Source of the DNA: Pseudomonas sp. HS6
GTDB taxonomy: Bacteria; Pseudomonadota; Gammaproteobacteria; Pseudomonadales; Pseudomonadaceae
Assembly: GCF_023375815.1 (NCBI RefSeq)
Contig: NZ_CP067412.1
Location: forward strand, 5,580,001 to 5,644,000
Length of the DNA stretch: 64,000 bases
Reading direction: 5' to 3'
Below, in pieces: positions 43,259 to 53,419 of this stretch; position 1 is the first letter of the stretch; each line of letters begins with the position of its first letter. Position numbers and translations under genes: made by a program. Below the pieces are notes generated by a model that did not search any database, had not been told where the DNA came from, and was given only the letters and a program-made list of their open reading frames with translations.

Positions 43259-43921
43259 ATGCCTTCATTACCGTGGTCCGACATCGATACCGTTCTGCTC
43301 GACATGGACGGCACGTTGCTGGATCTGCACTTCGACAACCACTTCTGGCTGGAACACTTGCCGCAGCGCTACGCCGAACTGCATGGCGTGAGCCGGGCCA
43401 TGGCGGAAATGGAATTGCAGCCGTTGTTCGAACGCCATGCCGGTCAATTGCAGTGGTATTGCCTGGATTTCTGGAGCGCGGAATTGAAGCTTTCGGTGCG
43501 CGACCTGAAGCAGGAGACCGCCCACCTGATTGCCCTGCGCCCGGACGCCGACACCTTTCTGGAAGCAATCAAGCGCGCTGGCAAGCGGGTGATCATGATC
43601 ACCAACGCCCATCGCGATTCGCTGTCGCTGAAACTGGAGCGGGTTGAACTGGCGCCGTACTTCGAGCGGCTGATCAGCTCCCACGATTACGGTTTTCCCA
43701 AGGAGAATCCGCAGTTCTGGGATGCCTTGCAGGCTGATATAGGTTTCGACCCGGCGCGCAGTCTGTTCATCGACGACACCTTGCCGATCCTGCGCAGCGC
43801 ACGGGATTTCGGTGTAGCGCATTTATTGGCGGTGAGGGAGCCGGACAGCCGCAAGGGGCCGAAGGACACGGCGGAATTCGCGGCGGTCGAGGATTACCGG
43901 GATTTGATCGCCGGACTCTGA
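43259..43921 (+). CDS. yrfG: GMP/IMP nucleotidase (HAD superfamily)
   Basis: 220 residues. HAD motif I TVLLDMDGTLLDLHFDNHFW (DxDxT nucleophile), motif II VIMITNAHRD, motif III Lys in GFPKENPQFW, and motif IV SLFIDDTLPILRSA are all present. The cap sequence and length match YrfG, which dephosphorylates GMP and IMP. It is divergent from nudE. Confidence 0.93.
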   Translation: MPSLPWSDIDTVLLDMDGTLLDLHFDNHFWLEHLPQRYAELHGVSRAMAEMELQPLFERHAGQLQWYCLDFWSAELKLSVRDLKQETAHLIALRPDADTFLEAIKRAGKRVIMITNAHRDSLSLKLERVELAPYFERLISSHDYGFPKENPQFWDALQADIGFDPARSLFIDDTLPILRSARDFGVAHLLAVREPDSRKGPKDTAEFAAVEDYRDLIAGL

Positions 43922-43927
43922 ACGCTG

Positions 43928-43955
43928 CGGGGGCTGCCAAAGGCAGCTCCCGCAA
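43928..43955. terminator. Weak hairpin between yrfG and kbp
   Basis: CGGGGGCTGCC-aaa-GGCAGCTCCCGC without T-run, between convergent genes. Confidence 0.4.
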
Positions 43956-43963
43956 GCCTGTTG

Positions 43964-44404
43964 TTACTCGGGAATGCGCAGCGTCTGCCCCGGATAGATC
44001 TTGTTCACGTCCTTGAGCAGCGGCTTATTGGCCTCGAAAATCTTGTTGTACTGGTTGGCGTTGCCATACACCGCCAGGGAAATCGCGCTGAGGGTGTCGC
44101 CCTTTTTCACTACGACAAAACGTGCGGCAGCCACCACCGGCCCGGTAACCGTGATCTGATCATCGACACTGCCGACGCCTTCAATATTGCCCACCGCCAG
44201 CAGAATTTTCTCTTTCTCTTCCTGGCTCGCCACCTCGCCGGTGACCGTCACCTTGTCGCCATCCACCGTCGCCTGAACATTCGGGTTACCCAACCCGACC
44301 TTGCTGATGTGTTCCTTCAATTGCTCGCTGGCATTGGCGTTGCCGGGGGTCAGCAGGTCGATCAGCTTCTCACCCGCTTCTTTTACAAAGCTCAAAAGAC
44401 TCAT
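43964..44404 (-). CDS. kbp: BON and LysM domain potassium-binding protein Kbp
   Basis: 146 residues from MSLLSFVKEAGEKL (ATG at 44404; the longer frame to 44500 has no site). A BON domain (VTGEVASQEEKEKILLAVGNIEGVGSVDDQ) is followed by a LysM domain (FVVVKKGDTLSAISLAVYGNANQYNKIFEANKPLLKDVNKIYPGQTLRIP). Length and both domains match E. coli Kbp (YgaU), a cytoplasmic K+ sensor protein. It is divergent from the LysR gene at 44542. Confidence 0.95.
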   Translation of the reverse strand: MSLLSFVKEAGEKLIDLLTPGNANASEQLKEHISKVGLGNPNVQATVDGDKVTVTGEVASQEEKEKILLAVGNIEGVGSVDDQITVTGPVVAAARFVVVKKGDTLSAISLAVYGNANQYNKIFEANKPLLKDVNKIYPGQTLRIPE

Positions 44405-44541
44405 AGCGCACACTCCTTGATTTAAGTTCCAGACGCCCAAGCCTAGACCACCACAAACCAACCCGGTTCCAGGCCGACCAATGACCCTGTCGCCGCGCAA
44501 GCGGTAGAATCGCCCACCCTTGCCAGCGCCCCGGAGCGAAG

Positions 44542-45429
44542 ATGGACATCAAGCAGCTGAAATTCCTCATCGCCCTCGACGAAACACGCCACTTCGGCCA
44601 GGCCGCCGCCCGCTGCCACATCACCCAGCCGACCCTGTCGATGCGCCTGCGCAGCCTGGAAGAAGAACTCGATCTGCCGCTGGTCAATCGCGGCCAGCGC
44701 TTCGAAGGTTTCACCGCACCAGGCGAACGAGTGCTGGCCTGGGCACGTATGGTGCTGGCCGCTTACGATGGCTTGCAGGCGGAAGCGGCGGCCTGTCGCG
44801 GCAACCTGATCGGCACTTTGCGCCTGGGGGTGGTGCCGCTGTCGAGTTTTGATCCGCTGCCGCTGATGCAACGCCTGCACGCTGCACACCCGGAGTTGCG
44901 CTTCGAATTGTCGGCGCTGAGTTCGGAGCAGATCCTCGAACAACTGGCGGACAACCGGATCGACATCGGCGTCTCGTATCTGGACCGCCTCGACAACGAG
45001 CGTTTCGAATCTCTGGCGTTCGACGAAACCCGCATGGGCCTGCTTTACGATCAGCGCTCCTTCAGCTTCGGCGAGGCACCGCTGAGATGGCAGGCGCTGA
45101 TCGAGCTGCCGCTGGGCATGCTCACCAGCGGCATGCACTTTCGCCAGTCCATCGACCACAACTTCCACAGCCGTGGCCTGACCCCGCAGCCACTGTTGCA
45201 GACCGACGCCGTGCATCAATTGTTACAAGCTGTGCACGGCGGATTCTGCTGCGCGATCATGCCGCTGGACGGCGGCCTCGAACGCCTCACCGACCACCTG
45301 CGCCTACAACCGCTCGAAAACGCCCAGACCCTCGCCCGGCTGGGCCTGATCATGCGCCGAGGCGCCCCGCGATCGGCGCTGGCCGAGGCCTGTTTCGCGC
45401 TTTATCAGAAATCGCCAACGGCCGCTTGA
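44542..45429 (+). CDS. LysR-type transcriptional regulator next to fdhD
   Basis: 295 residues. The HTH is MDIKQLKFLIALDETRHFGQAAARCHITQPTLSMRLRSLEEELDLPLVNR, followed by an OxyR-type two-lobe effector domain (LRLGVVPLSSFDPLP). It lies 92 bp upstream of fdhD and the molybdopterin oxidoreductase in the same direction, so regulation of those genes is plausible. The effector is unknown. Confidence 0.93.
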   Translation: MDIKQLKFLIALDETRHFGQAAARCHITQPTLSMRLRSLEEELDLPLVNRGQRFEGFTAPGERVLAWARMVLAAYDGLQAEAAACRGNLIGTLRLGVVPLSSFDPLPLMQRLHAAHPELRFELSALSSEQILEQLADNRIDIGVSYLDRLDNERFESLAFDETRMGLLYDQRSFSFGEAPLRWQALIELPLGMLTSGMHFRQSIDHNFHSRGLTPQPLLQTDAVHQLLQAVHGGFCCAIMPLDGGLERLTDHLRLQPLENAQTLARLGLIMRRGAPRSALAEACFALYQKSPTAA

Positions 45430-45521
45430 TCGACGGCATCTATCGATAGATCGACACTAGCGATTAGACGCGACAAGTTGCCGCGCCTAGTCTTAGCGTT
45501 GATCAATCCGTCGGTGATGCC

Positions 45522-46361
45522 ATGAACGCCAAGCGCCCGGCCTGCGCGGCGCCTGCACTCGAAACGCCCGCGCCCGCCGCCAGTCAGACCTACAGTTACA
45601 GCGACCTGCCACTTGTCGAGTCGGCCAGCACTGCGCTGGCCGAGGAAGTTGCACTGGCGATTGCCTACAACGGCATCAGCCAGGCCGTGATGCTGGTAAC
45701 GCCAACCGACCTCGAAGATTTTATCGTCGGCTTCAGCCTGGGCAGCGGCATCATCGAAGACGCCACCGACATCTATGACCTGCAACTGACCGGTTCGGGC
45801 TCGGCGCAATATGCTCAAGTGACCATCGCCAACCGCGCCTTCTGGAACCTCAAGCAGCAGCGTCGGCAACTGGCCGGCACCAGCGGTTGCGGTTTGTGCG
45901 GCGTGGAAGCGGTGGAACAGGCGTTGCCCGATCTCAAGGTCTTGCCCGGCGCCCCTTTGCCGCCGGCCGAATGGCTCGACGGTCTGCGCCAGCGCATCGG
46001 CGCGTTCCAGCCGCTGGGCCAGCATTGCGGCGCGGTGCATGCAGCGGTGTTCATGAACGCCAGCGGTGAATTGCTGCTGGGCCGTGAAGACATCGGCCGG
46101 CATAACGCCCTCGACAAACTGATCGGCGGCCTGATCCGGCAAAAGATATCCACAACCGGCGGCCTGGCGATTGTCACCAGCCGTTGCAGCCTCGAATTGA
46201 TCCAGAAAGTCCTGCGCGCCGGGATCCAGACCCTCGTCAGTCTGTCCGCGCCCACCGGCCTCGCCGTGCAATGGGCCCGCCGCCACAACCTCAATCTCAT
46301 CCACCTGCCGCAGAAGAACGCGCCGCGGGTGTATAGCCCAGAAATGGAGAAACACTCGTGA
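45522..46361 (+). CDS. fdhD: Formate dehydrogenase accessory sulfurtransferase FdhD
   Basis: 279 residues. FdhD delivers sulfur to the molybdenum cofactor of formate dehydrogenases. The reactive CxxC loop is present (GTSGCGLCGVE), as are GREDIGRHNALDKLIG and VTSRCSLELIQKVLRAGI, the standard FdhD motifs. Its stop overlaps the GTG of the next gene (46358-46361), which binds it to the putative client enzyme. Confidence 0.96.
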   Translation: MNAKRPACAAPALETPAPAASQTYSYSDLPLVESASTALAEEVALAIAYNGISQAVMLVTPTDLEDFIVGFSLGSGIIEDATDIYDLQLTGSGSAQYAQVTIANRAFWNLKQQRRQLAGTSGCGLCGVEAVEQALPDLKVLPGAPLPPAEWLDGLRQRIGAFQPLGQHCGAVHAAVFMNASGELLLGREDIGRHNALDKLIGGLIRQKISTTGGLAIVTSRCSLELIQKVLRAGIQTLVSLSAPTGLAVQWARRHNLNLIHLPQKNAPRVYSPEMEKHS

Positions 46362-48706
46362 GCCAACACCATCAAGCCGACCAGAAACCCGTCCCGCGCT
46401 ACAAGCCCTACAAGGGCGCAGCCGGCGGCTGGGGCGCATTGATCAGCGTGGCCCAGGCCTGGTTGACCAGCGACAACGCGCTGAAGAACCTGCGCATGAT
46501 GCTCAAAACCAACCAAAATGGCGGCTTCGACTGCCCGGGCTGCGCCTGGGGCGACTCGCCGGAAAGCGGCATGGTCAAGTTCTGCGAGAACGGCGCCAAA
46601 GCAGTGAACTGGGAAGCGACCAAGCGCCGCGTGGACGGCAAGTTCTTCGCCAAACACAGCGTCACCTCGCTGCTGGAGCAGAGCGACTACTGGCTTGAAT
46701 ATCAGGGCCGTCTGACCGAGCCGGTCGTGTATGACGCCGAAACCGACCGCTACAAGCCGATCAGCTGGGACGATGCCTACGCGCTGATCGGCAAGCACCT
46801 GCAAGCCCTGCCGAGCCCGGACCTGGCCGAGTTCTATACCTCGGGCCGCGCCAGCAATGAAGCCGCCTACCTGTATCAACTGTTCGTGCGCGCTTACGGC
46901 ACCAACAATTTCCCCGACTGCTCGAACATGTGCCACGAAGCCAGCGGTGTGGCGCTCGCACAAAGCGTCGGCGTCGGCAAAGGCACCGTGACCTTCGACG
47001 ACTTCGAACATGCCGATGCGATTTTCGTCTGGGGCCAGAACCCCGGCACCAACCACCCGCGCATGCTCGAACCGCTGCGTGAAGCAGTGAAGCGCGGCGC
47101 CCAGGTGGTCTGTATCAACCCGCTGAAAGAACGTGGCCTGGAACGCTTCCAGCATCCGCAGCACCCGATCGAAATGCTCACGAACGGCGACAAACCGACC
47201 AACACCGCGTACTTCCGCCCGGCATTGGGCGGCGACATGGCAGTGCTGCGCGGCATGGCCAAGTTCCTGCTGCAATGGGAACGCGATGCTCAAAAGGCCG
47301 GTGCACCGGCGGTGTTCGATCACGACTTCCTCAATGAACACAGCGTCAACGTGCTGGAATACCTCGGCGTTGTTGATGACACGCCGTGGGAGCAGATCGT
47401 TGCGCAGTCCGGCCTGACCCTCGTGGAAATCGAGCAAGCGGCGCGCATGTACGCCAAAGGCAAGAACGTGATCATGTGCTGGGCGATGGGCATCACCCAG
47501 CACCGCCATTCGGTGCCGACCATCCAGGAAATCGCCAACCTGATGCTGCTGCGCGGCAACATCGGCAAGCCCGGCGCCGGTCTGTGCCCGGTGCGCGGCC
47601 ACAGCAACGTGCAGGGCGACCGCACCATGGGCATCAACGAGCGTCCGCCAGTGGCGTTCCTCGATTCCCTGGAACGCCGCTTTCAGTTCAAGGTGCCGCG
47701 CCACAACGGGCACAACGTGGTCGAAGCGATTCACGCGATGGCCGAGGGTCGCGCCAAGGTGTTCATCGGTCTGGGCGGTAACTTTGCCCAGGCCACACCG
47801 GACAGCCCACGCACCTTCCAGGCCCTGAGCAACTGCGACCTGACCGTGCAGATCAGCACCAAGCTCAACCGCAGCCACCTGGCCCACGGCAAGGACGCAT
47901 TGATCCTGCCGTGCCTGGGCCGTACCGACATCGACATCCAGACCGAAGGCCCGCAGGCCGTCACCGTGGAAGACTCGTTCAGCATGGTGCATGCCTCCAA
48001 CGGCCAGTTGCAGCCGCTGTCGAACCAGATGCGCTCGGAGCCGTCGATCATCGCCGGCATCGCCGCCGCGACCCTGGGCAGCAAACCGGTGGACTGGAAC
48101 TGGCTGGTGGCCGACTACCGGCGCATCCGCGAGCTGATCGCTGACACCATTCCGGGCTTCAAGGATTTCAACGAGAAGGTCAAGAACCCGGGCGGCTTCT
48201 ACCTCGGCAACAGCGCCGGCGCGCGCAAGTGGAACACCACGTCGGGCCGGGCCAACTTCAAGCCGAACATGCTGCCCAAGGACCTGATCCACGAACGCAC
48301 TCGTGCCACTGGCCAACTGCCGGACCTGATCCTGCAATCGATGCGTTCTCACGATCAGTACAACACCACGATTTATGGTCTCGACGACCGTTATCGCGGG
48401 GTGAAGGGACAGCGTGATGTGCTGTTCGCCAACGAGGCGGACATCATCCGTCTGGGCTTCAAGCCTGGGCAGAAGGCTGACATCGTGTCGCTGTGGGACG
48501 ATGGACGCGAGCGTCGCGTGAAGGGCTTCACGCTGCTGGCGTTCGATATTCCGGCGGGGCAAGCGGCGGCTTACTACCCTGAGGTGAACCCGCTGGTGCC
48601 GCTGGAAAGCACCGGGGATGGCAGCCATACGCCGACGTCGAAGTTCATCGCGATTCGGTTGGAAGCAGCGAGCGAGACAGGGCTGATCATGGCCAAATCG
48701 GCCTGA
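46358..48706 (+). CDS. FdhF/YdeP-type molybdopterin oxidoreductase
   Basis: 782 residues from a GTG. The N-terminal block FDCPGCAWGDSPESG has only two of the cysteines expected for a 4Fe-4S cluster, a hallmark of the YdeP branch. NNFPDCSNMCHEASG may supply the Mo-ligand Cys. Pterin-binding signatures are VWGQNPGTNHPR, MLLRGNIGKPGAGLCPVRGHSNVQGD and the C-terminal RFSxxTDF-like SGRANFKPNMLP. There is no Tat signal, so it is cytoplasmic. It is likely a formate-dehydrogenase-like oxidoreductase served by FdhD; the reaction is unproved. Confidence 0.92.
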   Translation: MSQHHQADQKPVPRYKPYKGAAGGWGALISVAQAWLTSDNALKNLRMMLKTNQNGGFDCPGCAWGDSPESGMVKFCENGAKAVNWEATKRRVDGKFFAKHSVTSLLEQSDYWLEYQGRLTEPVVYDAETDRYKPISWDDAYALIGKHLQALPSPDLAEFYTSGRASNEAAYLYQLFVRAYGTNNFPDCSNMCHEASGVALAQSVGVGKGTVTFDDFEHADAIFVWGQNPGTNHPRMLEPLREAVKRGAQVVCINPLKERGLERFQHPQHPIEMLTNGDKPTNTAYFRPALGGDMAVLRGMAKFLLQWERDAQKAGAPAVFDHDFLNEHSVNVLEYLGVVDDTPWEQIVAQSGLTLVEIEQAARMYAKGKNVIMCWAMGITQHRHSVPTIQEIANLMLLRGNIGKPGAGLCPVRGHSNVQGDRTMGINERPPVAFLDSLERRFQFKVPRHNGHNVVEAIHAMAEGRAKVFIGLGGNFAQATPDSPRTFQALSNCDLTVQISTKLNRSHLAHGKDALILPCLGRTDIDIQTEGPQAVTVEDSFSMVHASNGQLQPLSNQMRSEPSIIAGIAAATLGSKPVDWNWLVADYRRIRELIADTIPGFKDFNEKVKNPGGFYLGNSAGARKWNTTSGRANFKPNMLPKDLIHERTRATGQLPDLILQSMRSHDQYNTTIYGLDDRYRGVKGQRDVLFANEADIIRLGFKPGQKADIVSLWDDGRERRVKGFTLLAFDIPAGQAAAYYPEVNPLVPLESTGDGSHTPTSKFIAIRLEAASETGLIMAKSA

Positions 48707-48728
48707 CACCAAACTTTTCAGCGCCCAC

Positions 48729-48759
48729 AAAAAAGGCCGCTTTTGCATAAAAGCGGCCT
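48729..48759. terminator. Hairpin after the molybdopterin oxidoreductase gene
   Basis: AGGCCGCTTTT-gcat-AAAAGCGGCCT dyad with a T-run on the minus strand side only. Confidence 0.5.
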
Positions 48760-48916
48760 GTCCGAAGCAGTTAAAGACCGGCCAAAATCGGTTAAGTTCC
48801 ACCCAAAAATCAGTAACTTGCAGAATTGTATACAAGTCGTGTTATTCGTCGGATTTCGATTGTCAGCCCTGTTACACAGCCTCAGGATCGCGCCGTCATC
48901 CCTTTGAGGCTCCTCT

Positions 48917-49396
48917 ATGAAGTTCTCCCAGATTCTCTTGTTGTCCCTTGGCCTGGTCAGTGGCTTCGCTTCTGCCGGAGGCACCACCGAAGCAGGTGTG
49001 GGCGGCGCATTGGGCGGGGTTCTTGGCTCGGTCGTCGGTCAGTCTTTAGGCGGCAGCACAGGTTCAACCATTGGCGCGGCCCTGGGCGGCGCGGGTGGTA
49101 GCGCGGTGGGCGCCAACAAACACAGCCGTGGCGAAGCCGCCATTGGCGGTGCGTTGGGCGCAGCCGGCGGTAACGTGGTTGGCCGCAGCATGGGCGGCAC
49201 CACCGGCAGCCTGATCGGTGCCGCAGCAGGTGGCGGCGCCGGTGGCGCGCTGGGTAACTACATGGGTAACGAGAGTAATCGCGAAGACCGCAATTACGAT
49301 CGCGGCCGTGACCGTGGTCGCTACTACCGCGACGACCACCGGGGTCGTGGCCATGCCTACGGCCACCGCAAGCATCACCGCTATTACCGCGACTGA
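48917..49396 (+). CDS. Glycine-zipper secreted protein
   Basis: 159 residues. A signal peptide (MKFSQILLLSLGLVSGFASA) is followed by about 95 residues of Gly/Ala-rich glycine-zipper repeats (GGALGGVLGSVVGQSLGGST, GGALGAAGGNVVGRSMGG) that could insert in a membrane. The tail is very basic and Arg/Tyr/His-rich (DRGRDRGRYYRDDHRGRGH). This architecture is common in Pseudomonas periplasmic or envelope proteins of unknown role. Confidence 0.88.
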   Translation: MKFSQILLLSLGLVSGFASAGGTTEAGVGGALGGVLGSVVGQSLGGSTGSTIGAALGGAGGSAVGANKHSRGEAAIGGALGAAGGNVVGRSMGGTTGSLIGAAAGGGAGGALGNYMGNESNREDRNYDRGRDRGRYYRDDHRGRGHAYGHRKHHRYYRD

Positions 49397-49423
49397 GGCT
49401 TGACCTCGTTGCCGGTACAGCCA

Positions 49424-49455
49424 GATCGCAGCTCCCCCGAGCTGCGATTTTTTTT
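49424..49455 (+). terminator. Terminator of the glycine-zipper gene
   Basis: ATCGCAGCTC/GAGCTGCGAT stem with eight T's. Confidence 0.88.
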
Positions 49456-49460
49456 GCCTG

Positions 49461-49892
49461 TCAAACCGCCAGCCGTTCCAGCGCCTCGCGCAAACCCGCC
49501 GGGATCGCCACCGGCTGATTCGACGCCCGATCAACGAACACATGCACGAAACGCCCCGCCGCACAGGCTTCACGCTCGCCAGCCTTGAACACGGCCAGCT
49601 CGTATTGCACTGAACTGTTGCCCAGTTTGCCGACCCGCAAGCCGACTTCGATCAAGTCCGGAAACGCAATCGAGGCGAAGTAATCGCAAGACGAACTCAC
49701 CACAAACCCCACCACCTCGCCATCGTGAATATCCAGGCCACCGACCTGAATCAGGTAGGTGTTCACGGCCGTATCGAAAAAGCTGTAGTAGGTGACGTTG
49801 TTGACGTGGCCGTAGGCATCGTTGTCATGCCAGCGCGTGGTGATCGGCTGGAAATGCGGGTAATCGGCGCGTTGCGGCATCGGGTTGGACAT
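49461..49892 (-). CDS. Acyl-CoA thioesterase (4HBT hot-dog)
   Basis: 143 residues from [12 protein letters not shown] (ATG 49892). The 4HBT signature [25 protein letters not shown] carries the catalytic Asp-x3-H. It lies 31 bp after the 3-hydroxyacyl-CoA dehydrogenase on the same strand, forming a two-gene unit that would hydrolyse an acyl-CoA produced by, or competing with, that enzyme. In Pseudomonas this pair often belongs to carnitine catabolism (3-dehydrocarnitine), which fits but is inference. Confidence 0.9.
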   Translation of the reverse strand: MSNPMPQRADYPHFQPITTRWHDNDAYGHVNNVTYYSFFDTAVNTYLIQVGGLDIHDGEVVGFVVSSSCDYFASIAFPDLIEVGLRVGKLGNSSVQYELAVFKAGEREACAAGRFVHVFVDRASNQPVAIPAGLREALERLAV

Positions 49893-49923
49893 CAGTGTCG
49901 ATTCCTTGAGTGATCGGCCCAGT

Positions 49924-51147
49924 CTAAAGGTAAAAACCTTTGCCTCGTGCCGCCAACTCGCCAATCAATTGCGCCGGTCGCCATTGATCACCCTGCCGCG
50001 TTTCCAGCGCCAGCAAACGCTTATGAATGTCTTCCAATCCCTGATCATCCGCCCACGCCATCGGCCCGCCCCTGTCAGCCGGGAAGCCGTAGCCATTCAG
50101 GTACACCTGATCGATGTCATGAGCCGACTCGGCAATCCCTTCCTGCAGAATCTTCGCGCCCTCGTTGACCAGTGCCAGAAGACAGCGCTCAAGGATCTCC
50201 TCTGACCCGATGTCACGGCGATGAAACCCCAGACCTTCGCTGACGCTCAACACCAGCGCATCCACCTCGGGATCATGCTCGGCCTGACGACTACCCGGTT
50301 CGTAATGGTAGTAACCGTTGCCGGACTTCTGCCCGAACCGCCCCAACTCGCACAAGCGGTTATCCACCTGAACCTCTGGCGCGTCCTGGCCCTCGCCAGC
50401 CAGCTCACGAGCACGCCACTCGAGATCAATGCCGACCACGTCGTACATGCGAAACGGCCCCATGGCAAAGCCGAAGCCCTGCAATATCGCGTCGATCTGC
50501 TGCGGCCAGGCCCCCTCAAGCAGCATCTTGCGCGCCTCGAGCACGTAAGGATGGAGCATGCGATTGCCGATGAATCCGTGGCAGTTGCCCGAGACCACAC
50601 TGACCTTGCCCATACGCTTGCCCAGTTCGAGCGCAGCTTCAAGCACGGCTGGCGAGGTTTGCGCACCACGGACTATTTCCAGCAATTTCATGATGTGCGC
50701 CGGGCTGAAGAAATGCAGCCCCAGCACTTGCGTCTGCCGTCGTGTCGCCGCGGCAATCGCGTCGATGTCCAACGCCGAAGTGTTGCTCGCCAGCAGGGCT
50801 TCGGGTTTCAGCAAGCCATCGAGCTCACGGAAGATCTTCTGCTTGAGTTCGAGATTCTCGTACACCGCTTCGATCACCAGGTCGACATTGCGGATCGCCA
50901 CATAATCCGCCGCCGTACTGACCCGGGCGATTCGTGCATCGGCCTCGGCCTGATCGATCCGCCCCTGACGCACGTTGTGCGCATAGGTATCGGCCACCGT
51001 CTTCAGCGCCTGCTCAAGCATCTGTGGATTGTTATCAACCCATTGCACTGACACGCCGGCGTTGGCCAGGCACATGACAATGCCACGGCCCATGGTGCCG
51101 GCGCCGATCACGGCGGCCTGCCGAATTTCGAAGGATGTCTGGCTCAT
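49924..51147 (-). CDS. 3-hydroxyacyl-CoA dehydrogenase family protein
   Basis: 407 residues from [10 protein letters not shown] with AAGAGAAC upstream. NAD site [21 protein letters not shown], the [11 protein letters not shown] stretch, the catalytic His segment [20 protein letters not shown], and two C-terminal 3HCDH domains ([19 protein letters not shown]). There is no hydratase domain, so it is the stand-alone dehydrogenase type as used by FadB/PaaH or carnitine dehydrogenases. It forms an operon with the thioesterase downstream. Confidence 0.92.
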   Translation of the reverse strand: MSQTSFEIRQAAVIGAGTMGRGIVMCLANAGVSVQWVDNNPQMLEQALKTVADTYAHNVRQGRIDQAEADARIARVSTAADYVAIRNVDLVIEAVYENLELKQKIFRELDGLLKPEALLASNTSALDIDAIAAATRRQTQVLGLHFFSPAHIMKLLEIVRGAQTSPAVLEAALELGKRMGKVSVVSGNCHGFIGNRMLHPYVLEARKMLLEGAWPQQIDAILQGFGFAMGPFRMYDVVGIDLEWRARELAGEGQDAPEVQVDNRLCELGRFGQKSGNGYYHYEPGSRQAEHDPEVDALVLSVSEGLGFHRRDIGSEEILERCLLALVNEGAKILQEGIAESAHDIDQVYLNGYGFPADRGGPMAWADDQGLEDIHKRLLALETRQGDQWRPAQLIGELAARGKGFYL

Positions 51148-51256
51148 GTTGTTCTCTTGTTGGAGATCCAAAGACAGTCTTCACCATAGTCAGCCCTCGG
51201 GCATTTTTGAAGTTCATTACCGTGATGATCGACATTCAGCAGATGGATTCATCTCT

Positions 51257-53185
51257 TCAAAGATGCGCCTGAGCCCAGGCCCGCACGTCCGCGTAGGGAT
51301 ACATCTCCAGCGATGCATACCCGGAAATGGTCCGCGCCTTGAGCTTGGTAAACAGCGGCACACTGATCCCGCACAGAAACCGCGTCAGCCGCTCCGCTGA
51401 AGGCGCACTGCCCGTCTGTTGCTCGTGCCTGTGGATAAAATCGCCGCACAACGCCGAGAAACTTTTATCCACAAGTGCCGGCAATTCCGGAGGTGCCGGG
51501 AGCCTGGCAACCTGCCCATGACACACCGAGCAATGCCCGCACTGCTCGGGGGCGTTGTGATCGCCGAAGTACTCCGCCAGTCGATAGCCCAGGCAGCGTT
51601 CGGTGGCGAACAATTCGAGCATGGCGTGAATCCGCGCCACTTCGGTCTGTTCGTGGCGGGAGAAGTATTCATGCAGCTCGCCACTCAAGACCTGGCTGTC
51701 GAAGGCGCTGTGCAGCACGTTGTAGACCTCGGTCATCTGTTTGCTTTCCAGCTCGACCCAGCCCTTCTCCTGGAAGTAATCCAGCGCCTTCACCACACGA
51801 TTGCGCTCAGCCGAATATTGCGTGTACATCGCCTCGAAATTCACTGTGGCCCAGGTCCGTGCGCGGCTTGAGGTCTGGATGATGGCCGCGACGAAATCCC
51901 TGCGCTCGCCCTCGAAACGCTCAAGCAACGCCTCGGGTTCCAGCAGGTACTTGAAACGGTATTCGGCGTAGTACGCGTAGCGCGGGGCAATCAGCCCTCG
52001 CAGCTCCAGTTGCACCAGCAACGTCTTCAATGGCAGCGCACGGATGTTGCTCTGATCCGCCAACGGCCCGAGCAAAAACTCCCACTGACCTTCAGGACCT
52101 GCGGCCTGCAATTCATCCAGCACATGGCGAATGCCATCGCGCTCCGGCGTGTCGCCGTAGACGAAGTTTTCCAGCACATTGAGGCTGTCGCGATTGGCCA
52201 GCACCAGGCAGTCGGACGGTTGCCCGTCACGCCCGGCGCGGCCGATTTCCTGGCTGTAGTTTTCGATGGATTTGGGCAGATCGAAATGCACCACATTGCG
52301 GATGTCGCTCTTGTCGATGCCCATCCCGAAGGCGATGGTCGCGACGATGCAATTGGACTGCCCGCCCATGAAGCGTTTCTGGATCGCGTCCCGCTGTTCG
52401 TGAGGCAATCCGGCGTGGTAAGCCTCGGCCTGAATGCCATTGCGCCCCAGATGTTCAGCGATGTGCTCGGCGGTTTTCTGCAAGGTGACGTAGACGATGC
52501 TCGGCTGATCCGCACGCTCGGCCATCCACTCTACCAACCGTCGACGCTTGTCTTGACCGCGCACCGGTTCCACCAACAGATTGAGGTTGGGCCGGTAGAA
52601 ACCGGTGGTCACCACATCCTCGGCAGCGATGGCGAATTTCGCCTGCATGTCGGCGATGACTTTCGGTGTTGCCGTGGCGGTCAGCAGCAAAGTTTGCGGG
52701 ATCTTGAACTGGCGCTGGTAGTCCGGCAGTTTGAGGTAATCAGGCCGGAAGTTATGGCCCCACTCGGAGATACAGTGCGCCTCATCCACCACCAGCAGCG
52801 AGATCGGCACCTGCTGCAAAAAGTTGCGAAAGCGCTCGTTCTTCAACCGCTCCACGGAAATCATCAGGATCTTCAACTCGCCGGAACGGGCGCGAGCCAT
52901 CACATCATTGGCGACGTCACGGCTCTGTGCCGAATCGATGCTGCCTGCCGAAATGCCATGTCGCCGCAAAAACTCGAGCTGATCCTGCATCAGCGCCAGC
53001 AACGGCGAGACCACCAGCGTCAGGTGCGGCAACAGGAGTGCCGGCAGCTGGTAACAAAGAGATTTTCCAGATCCGGTGGGAAAGATCGCCGCCGCCGAAC
53101 GCCCGGCCAAAACGGCACTGATTGCCGCTTCCTGACCGGGTCGAAATTGTGGATAACCAAAAACCTGTTCCAGGGTGTTGTGCAT
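51257..53185 (-). CDS. RecQ-family ATP-dependent DNA helicase
   Basis: 642 residues. The helicase core shows YPQFRPGQEAAI (motif 0), PTGSGKSLCYQLP (Walker A), VVDEAHCISEWGHNFRPDYLKL (DEAH), TATATPKV, then AFGMGIDKSDIR and SQEIGRAGRDGQ. The RecQ zinc motif is C-x16-C-x2-C-x2-C (CLGYRL...CGHCSVC). An HRDC domain is not obvious; the C-terminal about 90 residues instead look like a short helical tail (LTRFLCGISVPLFTKLK). It is a second RecQ-like helicase rather than canonical RecQ. Confidence 0.9.
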   Translation of the reverse strand: MHNTLEQVFGYPQFRPGQEAAISAVLAGRSAAAIFPTGSGKSLCYQLPALLLPHLTLVVSPLLALMQDQLEFLRRHGISAGSIDSAQSRDVANDVMARARSGELKILMISVERLKNERFRNFLQQVPISLLVVDEAHCISEWGHNFRPDYLKLPDYQRQFKIPQTLLLTATATPKVIADMQAKFAIAAEDVVTTGFYRPNLNLLVEPVRGQDKRRRLVEWMAERADQPSIVYVTLQKTAEHIAEHLGRNGIQAEAYHAGLPHEQRDAIQKRFMGGQSNCIVATIAFGMGIDKSDIRNVVHFDLPKSIENYSQEIGRAGRDGQPSDCLVLANRDSLNVLENFVYGDTPERDGIRHVLDELQAAGPEGQWEFLLGPLADQSNIRALPLKTLLVQLELRGLIAPRYAYYAEYRFKYLLEPEALLERFEGERRDFVAAIIQTSSRARTWATVNFEAMYTQYSAERNRVVKALDYFQEKGWVELESKQMTEVYNVLHSAFDSQVLSGELHEYFSRHEQTEVARIHAMLELFATERCLGYRLAEYFGDHNAPEQCGHCSVCHGQVARLPAPPELPALVDKSFSALCGDFIHRHEQQTGSAPSAERLTRFLCGISVPLFTKLKARTISGYASLEMYPYADVRAWAQAHL

Positions 53186-53419
53186 TCGCTGTCACTCCGT
53201 TGACCGCTGTGATGCCAACAGCCTAGCGGGCGATCGCAGCGAGTCGAGAAAAGGTCGGGGGGCAAATCGATACGGGATGATACAGCGTCGGCGGCCCTGC
53301 CACGGGATCAAACAAATGAAACACTTTGTTCATCGCCGCGTGAATCGACCCGAGGGTAATGTCCGTCACGCCTCGAGCCAGGACGGCCGATGCGCATGGA
53401 TTTTTATCAAGGAGTGAAC

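Noticed and set aside
45815..48835. Open minus-strand frame of 1006 codons
   Set aside because: It is antisense to the clear fdhD and molybdopterin oxidoreductase genes, has no recognisable domain and reflects high GC third positions.
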